6,072 nucleotides of DNA from Actinomycetes bacterium (GTDB lineage Bacteria > Actinomycetota > Acidimicrobiia > Acidimicrobiales > Acidimicrobiaceae), in NCBI GenBank assembly GCA_021819025.1, contig JAKASN010000135.1, forward strand, positions 1-6,072, read 5' to 3'. The notes under the pieces are model-generated. The model was not told where the DNA came from. It was given only the letters and a program-made list of their open reading frames with translations, and made no database searches. Shown piece by piece: positions 1 to 5,818 of this stretch (the first letter of the stretch is position 1; every line of letters starts with the position of its first letter). The translations under genes and the position numbers were made by a program.

Positions 1-1
1 G

Positions 2-799
2 GCGCTCGCCGCGGTGTTCGCCATCCTTTCTCTGCTACTTCGTCAAGCCAGCGGCACCGGCGGAGTGCTTAGCGCCGCGCTTGGATGGTTGGCATGGATG
101 AACTTGCTGCTGGGAGGGTTCAACTTGATACCTGCGGCGCCACTTGACGGAGGGCGGGTACTGCGCGCTGCCCTTTGGAAGCGTAGCGGTGACCGCGTTC
201 GTGCTGCCACCACAGCAGCCCGTGCAGGCCAAGTCTTCGGATATCTCCTGGTGGTGCTAGGAGTTCTCGAGTTCATCGAAGTAGGACTCATCGGGCTGTG
301 GTTTGTCTTCCTGGGTTGGTTTCTCCTCTCTGCGGCGCGCTCTGAAGAAAACTCCGCCGTGATGCGCTCCTCTCTCGCGAACGTCCATGTCCGGGACATC
401 ATGACCCCCGGCCCTACGACGTTCGATCCCAACACCACCGTTGCCGACCTTGTCGACAAGCAACTCCACCACTATCGATTCAACACGTACCCGCTGGTAG
501 GACCAAGTGGGCATCTCGAGGGCTTGACCACCATGGCGAGGATCCGCCACGTTCCACCCGAGGCGCGCTCAACGACGCGACTTGGCGATGTTGCCTCTCC
601 GATCAACGAAGTCCCCAGGGCTACACCGAGCGAACCAATCGCAGATCTCCTCCAGCGCATGCAGGCATCACCCGACGGCAGGGCGTTGGTAATTGACGAA
701 AGTGGCCGCCTGGTGGGCATCGTTTCGCCCAGCGACATCGCACGCTATATGCAGCTCTGCATGCTGCGATCCCAAGGTCGCTCGGCACGGCGCACCTGA
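2..799 (+). CDS. Rip3-like site-2 protease (peptidase M50) with two CBS domains, N-terminus missing
   Basis: This is the C-terminal part of a membrane-embedded zinc protease that would cleave substrates such as anti-sigma factors inside the lipid bilayer. The frame is open from base 2, so the GTG at 14 is not a real start. Of the 265 residues visible, about 1-13 and 20-45 are hydrophobic. The second M50 motif, NLIPAAPLDGGR (N41, D49), supplies the third zinc ligand. Residues 78-115 form one or two further membrane segments. Two cytoplasmic CBS domains follow at about 134-185 (beginning DIMTPGP) and 198-250 (ending VGIVSPSDIARYM). CBS pairs usually bind adenine nucleotides, so ligand control is inferred. 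The HExxH catalytic motif must lie upstream, since about 130 residues are missing relative to proteins of roughly 390 residues such as mycobacterial Rip3 (Rv2625c). Segment order and motifs such as STT.LGD and SVP/EVP resemble Rip3 as I recall it. The family is certain; the substrate is unknown. Confidence 0.95.
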   Translation, partial: ALAAVFAILSLLLRQASGTGGVLSAALGWLAWMNLLLGGFNLIPAAPLDGGRVLRAALWKRSGDRVRAATTAARAGQVFGYLLVVLGVLEFIEVGLIGLWFVFLGWFLLSAARSEENSAVMRSSLANVHVRDIMTPGPTTFDPNTTVADLVDKQLHHYRFNTYPLVGPSGHLEGLTTMARIRHVPPEARSTTRLGDVASPINEVPRATPSEPIADLLQRMQASPDGRALVIDESGRLVGIVSPSDIARYMQLCMLRSQGRSARRT

Positions 800-813
800 G
801 CTAACAGCCGGCC

Positions 814-826
814 CTGGGAGATCCCC
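814..826. repeat. 13-bp near-palindromic repeat, copy 1 (inverted copy at 5236-5248)
   Basis: CTGGGAGATCCCC lies 15 bases after the protease stop codon. Its exact reverse complement occurs at 5236-5248. The core GGGAGATCCC is nearly palindromic. A shorter 9-base match, GGGGATCTC, also occurs near 1110. It could be a protein-binding site or chance; two exact copies are thin evidence. Confidence 0.3.
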
Positions 827-926
827 GCTACTTGCCCAGAACGCCTCTCAGCTCCGCGGGCATCTTGGCAACGGCCTCTGTTCGAGCATCGCGGCGCGAC
901 GCTGGTGTGAGCGCCGCCATGCTCAT

Positions 927-958
927 GGGTGGGCAAATTGCTGGGTGGGCCAATTACG
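927..958 (+). repeat. Tandem direct repeat, two 16-bp units
   Basis: Two adjacent 16-base units, at 927-942 and 943-958, both begin GGGTGGGC and share an AATT core. They match at 13 of 16 positions. They end one base before the terminator hairpin at 960. Head-to-tail sites of this spacing can be operators, but there is no obvious promoter or gene beside them, so the role is unknown. Confidence 0.5.
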
Positions 959-959
959 A

Positions 960-998
960 AAGCGCCAACGGTGATTTGCGGTCGCTTCACTTTTTTTT
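960..998 (+). terminator. Intrinsic terminator with an eight-T tail
   Basis: The 5' arm AAGCGCC (960-966) pairs with GG and CGCTT (980-981 and 983-987), with one bulged T at 982 and a 13-base loop. Three bases (CAC) separate the stem from a run of eight T's at 991-998, the longest T run I noticed in the window. It lies about 160 bases after the protease stop on the same strand and is the best candidate for ending that transcript. It could instead end an unrecognised short transcript. Confidence 0.55.
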
Positions 999-1460
999 CC
1001 TCTACCTTCGAGTGGATTATTTTTCCGCAGCAAAGACACCCCTGCCCAGGGTGGCAAGGTCAACATCACACCCCGCCAGCGCGTGCAAAGAGCCAGCGAA
1101 CCATCGCATGGGGATCTCAACAAGGTCCACGACTGCCAATCCGACCTGAGCGGCGTAAAAGCGTTACCAGCTGGCAGTGTCTTGCCCGCTGCAACTGCCG
1201 ACATCCATACAATGCCAGGAAGGAACTCCCCAACTGCGAGCGGCTCGCCCGAATCGTCTTGCGGTCAATGTCGCACCCTTCAACATTGATCCTCTCAGTG
1301 CTCCGCTCGCTACTTTAACCACACCAGCTACGGCCACTACAGAGCATCGGCGCGCACAGCTCGGCGGCGTCAGGAGAGACCAACCTTTCCATCAGCACCG
1401 CGGCAACTTCAACCAAATGCATAGCGCAGCGCCGTCGCTGTGGAATTTAACATTGACTTC

Positions 1461-1484
1461 GATCGCGCCTCGCCCGAGGCGATC
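1461..1484. repeat. Strong hairpin, 9-bp stem with a 2-base bulge
   Basis: GATCG-CG-CCTC pairs with GAGG-CGATC around a four-base loop GCCC, with the CG unpaired. There is no T run on either side, so it is not a standard intrinsic terminator. On the minus strand it lies about 50 bases after the glycine-riboswitch-like element, where an expression platform would be expected. Confidence 0.5.
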
Positions 1485-1532
1485 CGCTCAGGCGATAGAG
1501 TCGATCTTTCGGACCTCCCTGGTCACAGCCCA

Positions 1533-1625
1533 AGGGAGCAGAGTCATCTCCCCCGCAAGCGGGCCGGCGCCTGAGAGGGAGAGCTTCTTCGTGGGGGCCT
1601 AGGGATGGCTCGCTGAGTTCCCAAG
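1533..1625 (-). promoter_or_regulatory. Glycine-riboswitch-like element, possibly degenerate
   Basis: Read on the minus strand, this stretch carries in order several blocks of the glycine aptamer. CGAAGAAGC (1591-1583) resembles the conserved CGAAGGAGC. CTCTCAGG (1577-1570) is the exact conserved box. A G+C-rich hairpin CCCGCTTGCGGG (1563-1552) follows, and then GA-rich sequence leading to ACTCTG (1544-1539), as in the actinobacterial form of the 3' half. Weak points: the linker between AGC and CTCTCAGG is shorter than usual, and I find no clean GGGAGAG-type 5' strand for the closing stem (only GGGA near 1621). No glycine-cleavage or glycine-transport gene follows on the minus strand. It is best described as a possible degenerate or variant single aptamer. 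Confidence 0.4.
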
Positions 1626-2213
1626 TGGTCCTCGGCTTTCGTCTGGCTCGAGGCTATCCAAATCGAGGGTGTCAACTTCGCAGTCAGATTCGCTAAACCC
1701 AAAGCATCGAAATCTGGCAAAACCTCTTCCCAAAGAACGCCCTCACCACCGCGACATCGACCCAGCTTGCAGCACTGACGAGCGAAGCCAACCCTGGTGA
1801 GCCCATATCAACACAACAGGGGGCTCCCGGGTTGTAGGGCTCGCCCTTTGCCGTGGCGGCCCGAGCGCATCTTCGCCTCCTGCCGGTTCGCACCCCAAAT
1901 ACCGCGCAGATCGGGGATTCGCCGAACTCCAATTGGCTCTCTCTCCCGCAAAACAATCGAGCTTGACCGGGGTATCGCCACAGTGTCCCGCCAGAGAAAT
2001 GCCGCGCCCAAACCAAGGTGGGGAACTCCGCCTTGCCCCCCTTCGCACCTCTGTGAACATGAGGAGATTTGTCCACCCTCGCCACGAGGTAGAGCCCGAC
2101 AACCGCTTGCATCTCCTCGCGAGCGCCGGCAATGCCAAAGCGAAGCTGAAAGCGCAAAGTACCCAAAGCTCGGAGCCATCAATGCCGCGCCCGCGGGGAG
2201 GCGCGGCGGGCCA

Positions 2214-2230
2214 CCTCAGCATGCCTGAGG
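2214..2230. repeat. Inverted repeat upstream of the CoA-transferase
   Basis: CCTCAG and CTGAGG are perfect 6-base arms around CATGC. They lie about 145 bases before the proposed mct-like start. There is no T run, so an operator or a chance palindrome are both possible. Confidence 0.35.
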
Positions 2231-2362
2231 GGGCCGTGCGCTAGTCTGCTCCCAGAGAGCGGCTTAATCGGCAGCGCTCGCCTGGGGCGCCGCACAGTGG
2301 TTATCGAGCCAGGACCCCTGCCGAGCCATGCGGCGGATTCCGCCCCTGGCATAGCGAAGATG

Positions 2363-2369
2363 AAAGGAG
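2363..2369 (+). promoter_or_regulatory. Consensus ribosome binding site for the TTG start at 2375
   Basis: AAAGGAG is a near-perfect complement to the 3' end of 16S rRNA and stands five bases before TTG at 2375. The other in-frame starts, GTG at 2297 and ATG at 2360, have no comparable sequence before them. This makes the TTG the best-supported start of the CoA-transferase. Confidence 0.6.
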
Positions 2370-2374
2370 TGGCG

Positions 2375-3592
2375 TTGGGAGAAGAATCACCCGGCCTTCT
2401 GGAGGGATTGAGGATAATTGAGTGCGCCACCTTCGTAGCCGGCCCTTCGGGCTGCATGTCCCTTGGACAGATGGGCGCGGATGTGATCCGGGTCGACCCG
2501 AAGGGAGGGGCGGCGGACTTCAACCGATGGCCACTATCGCCACACACTGGCTCCAGCCTGTACTGGGCGGCACTCAACAAAGGGAAGCGCTCCGTAGCCG
2601 TCGACCTGCGCGCTCCGCAAGGTCGTGAACTGGTAGTTGGGCTCGCCACCGCCCCAGGCCCCGATGCTGGGGTGGTAGTGGACAACAACGTGGGCCGCCC
2701 GTGGCTCTCCTACGAAGTCCTCTCTGAGCGTCGGCCCGACGTCATCCAAGTCCACATCCAGGGGCATGCCGACGGGCGCCCGGCAGTGGACTACACGGTG
2801 AACCCGGAGGTCGGAGTGCCTTGGCTCACCGGGCCGGTGGAAGCCTCGGGGCCTGTGAACCACGTGCTGCCCGCCTGGGATTTGCTCACTGGCATGACCA
2901 TGACAACCGGGCTGCTCGCAGCTTTGCGAAGGCGTGATCGCAGTGGCGAAGGGGCGTATCTGGAGCTCGCCTTGGCTGATGTAGCCCAGGCCGGCGTAGC
3001 AAATCTGGGCTGGCTTGCCGAGGCCGACGAGAACGGCGTCGACCGGCCCCGCATCGGCAACCACCTCTACGGCAGCTACGGCGTCGACTTCGCCACTCGC
3101 GATGGGCACCGGGTGATGGTGGTGGCACTCACGGATCGGCAGTGGCATGCATTGCGCTCCGTTACCAAGACCGAGGGCGTCTTTGGCGCTCTTGAGAGCG
3201 CGCTTGGCATCGACCTCACGCTCGAGGCCGATCGCTATGTCTATCGCGAGACCATAACGGCGATCCTGCGCCCGTGGTTCGCCAACCGCTCCTTCGAAGA
3301 AGTGCGTGCCGAGCTGGAGGTTGCTCACGTCCTTTGGGGGAAGTTCAGGACAATGACCGAAGCGGTGGAGGAATTCCGCCATGGGGTCGCCCAAAGCGTG
3401 CTTGCCGAAGTAGACCAGCCAGGAGTTGGCCCGATGGTCTCCGCCAAGTCGCCGCTGCGGCTCAACGCCGACTATGGCATCGCGAGCCGCGCCCCGACCC
3501 TGGGACAGCACACCGACGAAGTACTCTCCGAGGTTCTCGGGCTCAACCAAACCGAACTCGCTCGCCTTCACGATGCGGGCGTGATCGCCTGA
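2375..3592 (+). CDS. mct: Class III (CaiB/BaiF) CoA-transferase, mesaconyl-CoA C1:C4 CoA transferase (Mct)-like
   Basis: The nearest family I recognise is Mct (2-methylfumaryl-CoA isomerase), which moves CoA within one molecule from C1 to C4 of mesaconyl-CoA in the second cycle of the 3-hydroxypropionate bi-cycle. The enzyme is cytoplasmic and, like its family, probably dimeric. From the TTG start it has 405 residues, the usual length. GADVIRVDP (34-42), RWP (51-53) and LNKGKR (67-72) mark the N-terminal domain. The predicted catalytic aspartate is D139 in AVDYTVNP, where CaiB/BaiF enzymes place theirs. NHVLPAWD (162-169), DRPRIGNHLYG (ending near 232) and RVMVVALTDRQW are features I associate with Mct rather than with formyl-CoA or carnitine CoA-transferases. 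ATG 2360 and GTG 2297 are alternative starts, giving 410 and 431 residues. No partner gene (mcl, mch, meh) is in the window, so another substrate, such as a dicarboxylyl-CoA in degradation, is possible. The family is near certain; the Mct function is likely but unproven. Confidence 0.85.
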   Translation: MGEESPGLLEGLRIIECATFVAGPSGCMSLGQMGADVIRVDPKGGAADFNRWPLSPHTGSSLYWAALNKGKRSVAVDLRAPQGRELVVGLATAPGPDAGVVVDNNVGRPWLSYEVLSERRPDVIQVHIQGHADGRPAVDYTVNPEVGVPWLTGPVEASGPVNHVLPAWDLLTGMTMTTGLLAALRRRDRSGEGAYLELALADVAQAGVANLGWLAEADENGVDRPRIGNHLYGSYGVDFATRDGHRVMVVALTDRQWHALRSVTKTEGVFGALESALGIDLTLEADRYVYRETITAILRPWFANRSFEEVRAELEVAHVLWGKFRTMTEAVEEFRHGVAQSVLAEVDQPGVGPMVSAKSPLRLNADYGIASRAPTLGQHTDEVLSEVLGLNQTELARLHDAGVIA

Positions 3593-3663
3593 GCGAGACC
3601 ACAGATGGTAAATTGCTACCCTGAACCCTCGTGCGCCAGAGCGCTTGCAGTCACAACAAGCCC

Positions 3664-3683
3664 CCGATGATAGCTAACATCGG
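3664..3683. repeat. Hairpin after the CoA-transferase
   Basis: CCGATG and CATCGG are perfect 6-base arms around ATAGCTAA, about 70 bases after the mct-like stop. There is no T run next to it. It could be a weak or tail-less terminator or a processing site. Confidence 0.35.
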
Positions 3684-3722
3684 TGACCCGCTCTTTGGTC
3701 CCCAACCAGCGACACGCCCGGC

Positions 3723-3764
3723 GGCCAAAATCCGATAGCTGCACCTGCCACCGCGATTTTGGCC
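3723..3764. repeat. Perfect 10-bp inverted repeat with a 22-base loop
   Basis: GGCCAAAATC (3723-3732) and GATTTTGGCC (3755-3764) are exact reverse complements. The bases just inside and outside the arms do not pair, so the repeat is sharply bounded. Its long loop distinguishes it from an ordinary hairpin terminator. A protein-binding site, a tail-less terminator or a mobile-element relic are all possible; no element gene is nearby. Confidence 0.5.
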
Positions 3765-3888
3765 ATGGCACCTCCACGGCAAGCGCGACCCACAGCGCCA
3801 GGTTATCTCAGGCGCCGGCCGCTGGATCTATGCCTGATTCTCCAACACATAGCAACGACGGAGCACGCGCTGGCCTTGAGGCGAGTCG

Positions 3889-3933
3889 AAAAATCCCGCG
3901 GAAACCCCCGCCACAGATGAAACGGGTATTTTT
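3889..3933. terminator. Likely bidirectional intrinsic terminator
   Basis: AAAAATCCCG (3889-3898) pairs with CGGGTATTTTT (3923-3933), with one unpaired A opposite T3894/C3895. On either strand the G+C part of the stem is followed by a run of five T's, the arrangement of a terminator that works in both directions. It sits between converging genes, about 300 bases after the mct-like stop and 150 after the HlyIII stop. The 24-base loop is long, so efficiency may be modest. Confidence 0.45.
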
Positions 3934-3953
3934 GCCACAAACATGAACCCTCA

Positions 3954-3992
3954 GAGCGTGGCGCGGCAACACTTTGCAGCCGTTGCACGCTC
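3954..3992. repeat. Inverted repeat downstream of the HlyIII gene
   Basis: GAGCGTG (3954-3960) and CACGCTC (3986-3992) are perfect 7-base arms. An alternative inner pairing, GCAAC (3966-3970) with GTTGC (3982-3986), shares one base with the outer arm. It stands immediately beside the hairpin at 3995-4022, making a two-hairpin block. Confidence 0.4.
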
Positions 3993-3994
3993 CG

Positions 3995-4022
3995 GAGAGG
4001 GATCTGGAAACTGATCCCTTTC
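3995..4022 (-). terminator. Ten-bp hairpin after HlyIII, possible tail-less terminator
   Basis: GAGAGGGATC (3995-4004) pairs with GATCCCTTTC (4013-4022) over ten base pairs, one of them G-T, around TGGAAACT. It lies about 60 bases past the HlyIII stop on the minus strand. No T run follows on that strand. Actinobacterial terminators often lack one, so the role is plausible but unproven. Confidence 0.4.
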
Positions 4023-4083
4023 AAGGCGACTCAGCGCATCGCACCATTCTTCTCGCTCCTTCGTGCGGCAGTGGCGCGAGCTG

Positions 4084-4758
4084 CTACAGGTAGAAGGCGA
4101 TCGCCAGCCACTGGCACAGCGCAGCAACGATGACGAATATGTGAAATACCTCGTGATAGCCAAATATTGCCGGCTTTGGGTCCGGTTTGCGCATCGCCAA
4201 GACCAGCGCCCCAATTGTGTATAAGACGCCTCCTGCTACCAAGAGTCCTAGCGCACCCGCACCAGATGATCGAGCAAGCTCGGGAAGTATCAAGACAGCA
4301 GCCCAGCCTAAAGTGACATAGACCACCCCTGCAAGCCATTTCGGAGAGCGCAACCAAGACCATTGCAGGACGATACCTACCGCGACTGCGAGCCAGGAGA
4401 GATACAGTGTTGCCGCTTGAGCCAATCCATGGAGTGCCAAGATCGCTATCGGGGTATAGGTACCTGCAACCGCGGCAAAAATCGTCGATCGATCCAATCG
4501 GCGCATCCGTTGCAGCGCCACGGGCGACCAGTTGCAACGATGCAGAGCAGCACTGACCCCGAACATCGACGCGAGGCACACCGAATAGATGCTGAGCGCT
4601 ATGCGAGCCCTATCCCCGTGCGCATCGGCAATCAGCCAAGTTCCCAGCGCCAAAGATGCCCAGAAAGCGATCTGGTGAGAGACCCCCCGATACTTAGGCT
4701 TTTCTGGACTACGAAGCTCGACGTGCAAGGGGCGGACCCTTTCAAATTTTCTAAGCAC
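4084..4758 (-). CDS. Hemolysin III / PAQR-family integral membrane protein
   Basis: This 224-residue protein has seven predicted membrane helices and no signal peptide. It belongs to the HlyIII/YqfA branch of the PAQR superfamily, whose eukaryotic members include adiponectin receptors. Metal-binding residues sit in the three family motifs: S69-x3-H73 in SAALH, D89 in RRLDRS, and H202-x3-H206 in FGYHEVFH. The segment KYRGVSHQIAF near residue 23 is the usual beginning of the family core. The set of S, D and two His residues suggests a zinc site and a hydrolase-like fold. The bacterial role is unsettled: some members lyse red cells when overproduced, others affect membrane lipid homeostasis. The start is GTG at 4758, with AAGG four bases upstream. 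A TTG ten codons further in, with AAAGG before it, is an alternative. The upstream ORF 4760-5101 ends one base before this GTG. Confidence 0.92.
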   Translation of the reverse strand: MLRKFERVRPLHVELRSPEKPKYRGVSHQIAFWASLALGTWLIADAHGDRARIALSIYSVCLASMFGVSAALHRCNWSPVALQRMRRLDRSTIFAAVAGTYTPIAILALHGLAQAATLYLSWLAVAVGIVLQWSWLRSPKWLAGVVYVTLGWAAVLILPELARSSGAGALGLLVAGGVLYTIGALVLAMRKPDPKPAIFGYHEVFHIFVIVAALCQWLAIAFYL

Positions 4759-4759
4759 T

Positions 4760-5101
4760 TTACCTTAAGATGCTTTCGGACGCCACATCGAAGATATAGT
4801 GCCCACCGGCGTCGCATCGCTGAAGATACCATAGCGCCCGAGCACCGACTTGGCCCGAGAGGTTTGTTTGCTGACAAAGTGCGGCAACAAATCCACGCAG
4901 GCACCGTTTCCGCTCAATCGGTGAGGCGCTGGGACGGCCACGACGTGCCAAGTAGTCTTTTGCCCCGCCTTTGCTAGGCCCATAGTGAGGCTCAAAAGGA
5001 ATTCGAGGGTCGACTACGGCAAACCAGCTATCGGCTATGGAGGCCGCGGTCTCCATCGGTGGATCCGTCACACCAATAGGAGCGTCGCGCGCTTCTCGCA
5101 T
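4760..5101 (-). CDS. Hypothetical 113-residue ORF abutting the HlyIII gene
   Basis: I do not recognise this product. The frame opens with ATG at 5101 and ends in TAA at 4760-4762, a single base before the HlyIII GTG, which would suit translational coupling. The predicted protein is soluble, slightly basic and mixed in composition, with three cysteines in the second half (in KRCLRG, AALCQQ and LQRCDA) and no membrane segment. Codon use is ordinary rather than full of rare codons. Against it: there is no Shine-Dalgarno sequence before the ATG, no family motif, and another minus frame is open across 4765-4995. It may be a real lineage-specific gene, a decayed one, or just the leader of the HlyIII transcript. 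Confidence 0.3.
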   Translation of the reverse strand: MREARDAPIGVTDPPMETAASIADSWFAVVDPRIPFEPHYGPSKGGAKDYLARRGRPSASPIERKRCLRGFVAALCQQTNLSGQVGARALWYLQRCDAGGHYIFDVASESILR

Positions 5102-5211
5102 TTGAGAGGTTCTCGGGTGCGGACGAATTTGCAGCTTTGAAGAAGTGAATTTATCCGAGTGGGGTGATCGAAGCTAGATGAACAAGCACCACGCGCATCG
5201 CTGATGTCGGG

Positions 5212-5226
5212 AGAGGATCTTCCTCT
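5212..5226. repeat. Short palindrome AGAGGA-TCT-TCCTCT
   Basis: Perfect 6-base arms surround three bases. It lies ten bases before the 13-bp repeat at 5236-5248, giving two near-palindromes in 37 bases. A regulator-binding cluster is possible, but no promoter can be placed next to it with confidence. Confidence 0.3.
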
Positions 5227-5235
5227 GCCATCTGA

Positions 5236-5248
5236 GGGGATCTCCCAG
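5236..5248. repeat. 13-bp near-palindromic repeat, copy 2 (inverted relative to 814-826)
   Basis: GGGGATCTCCCAG is the exact reverse complement of the sequence at 814-826. Both copies lie in gene-poor DNA. Confidence 0.3.
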
Positions 5249-5818
5249 CCGATCCTCGTTTACCTTCACGGTACTGGGTGGACGAAATTGTTGCCGACGT
5301 CGGCTCAGGGAGCGACCGACAAGCAACTCGCCTTGGGGCCCACCCGCCATTCAGTGTGGGCGTAGACGACTCGCTCAATGGCTTGTTTGGCTCATCCCGC
5401 CCTCGACGATACGGCTCTGGCAGGGTGGCTCGATCTTCGTGCCAGCATCGCCGAGCCCTTTGCGCTCGTGGCGGCGGGCACACATTCAGACGCCACTGCG
5501 CACCCTGCCACTTTTCATGACACCATCGCGATGAGAGAGTCCCTCAAAAGCTTCGCAGGTCTACCTCCCGGCCCACCCAGCGCGACGCGGGACGCAAAGA
5601 TATGCAAGTGGCGAGTTGCGCTTGTGTTGCCATCGACAATACGCCTCGGAAGGGGAACTCCGCTGAATCTTGGTGCGAGATCCGAAGCGGCATCAAATCA
5701 TGGGTGGTTTAATTTCCGCGTTCTAGTTCAGCACCGCTCCTGGTCTCGCTGCGCTCCTTGGTCGATGTCTCGCTACAACACAGTGAAGTGGTACTGGGTT
5801 GCATCGTAGCCATGATCA

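Larger units (their letters stand above)
800..2374. other. Long gene-poor region between the protease and the CoA-transferase
   Basis: I can support no protein gene in these 1.6 kb. Open frames exist on both strands, including three overlapping minus-strand frames of 124-159 codons between 1693 and 2222. None shows a recognisable motif, a good ribosome binding site or a coherent composition, and they look like chance openings in G+C-rich DNA. The region does hold structured elements listed separately: a tandem repeat, a T-tailed terminator, a hairpin at 1461-1484 and a glycine-riboswitch-like element on the minus strand. It may be decayed genes or long regulatory spacers; the sequence alone does not decide between these. 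Confidence 0.6.
3593..4083. other. Convergent intergenic region rich in inverted repeats
   Basis: These 490 bases separate the 3' ends of the plus-strand CoA-transferase and the minus-strand HlyIII gene, and I see no gene in them. They contain at least five inverted repeats (3664-3683, 3723-3764, 3889-3933, 3954-3992, 3995-4022), listed individually. Such a cluster fits transcription termination from both sides. The density is higher than two terminators would need. Confidence 0.6.
5102..5818. other. Gene-poor region between HlyIII block and DUF2237 gene
   Basis: I find no supportable gene in these 717 bases. The best coding-like stretch is on the plus strand from ATG 5378 to about 5550, whose frame continues to 5809. 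Its first 55 codons have a balanced composition, but it then becomes proline- and arginine-rich, has no ribosome binding site and matches no family I know. The region contains the short palindrome at 5212-5226 and the second copy of the 13-bp repeat at 5236-5248. No clear terminator follows the DUF2237 gene on the minus strand. Confidence 0.55.

Noticed and set aside
1315..1422. 35-codon minus-strand ORF starting MHLVEVAAVLMERL, downstream of the riboswitch-like element
   Set aside because: Its start looks helical, but there is no Shine-Dalgarno sequence and no family. It is too short to support alone.
1540..1600. Plus-strand TPP-riboswitch-like CTGAGAG motif
   Set aside because: The downstream ACC-CTGAT and GCGTAGGGA blocks of the TPP aptamer are absent. 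The same bases fit the minus-strand glycine box better.
1670..1675. Minus-strand TTGACA, possible -35 box ahead of the riboswitch-like element
   Set aside because: No acceptable -10 hexamer lies 16-18 bases downstream (CTCGAG stands there).
1880..1900. tRNA T-loop-like GGTTCGCACCCC
   Set aside because: No flanking T-stem, anticodon arm or acceptor stem can be drawn around it.
1693..2222. Three overlapping minus-strand ORFs of 124-159 codons and plus-strand ORFs over the same bases
   Set aside because: All are open together, as expected when stop codons are rare by composition. None has a recognisable motif or ribosome binding site.
4363..4977. 204-codon plus-strand ORF
   Set aside because: It lies antisense to the well-supported HlyIII gene and has a composition typical of a shadow frame.
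5278..5520. 80-codon plus-strand ORF starting with GTG
   Set aside because: It overlaps the 5378 frame, has an arginine/cysteine-rich tail typical of out-of-frame translation, and no motif.
5378..5809. 143-codon plus-strand ORF
   Set aside because: The first 55 codons look coding-like, but there is no ribosome binding site, no family match, and the second half is proline/arginine-rich. It may be a decayed gene at best.
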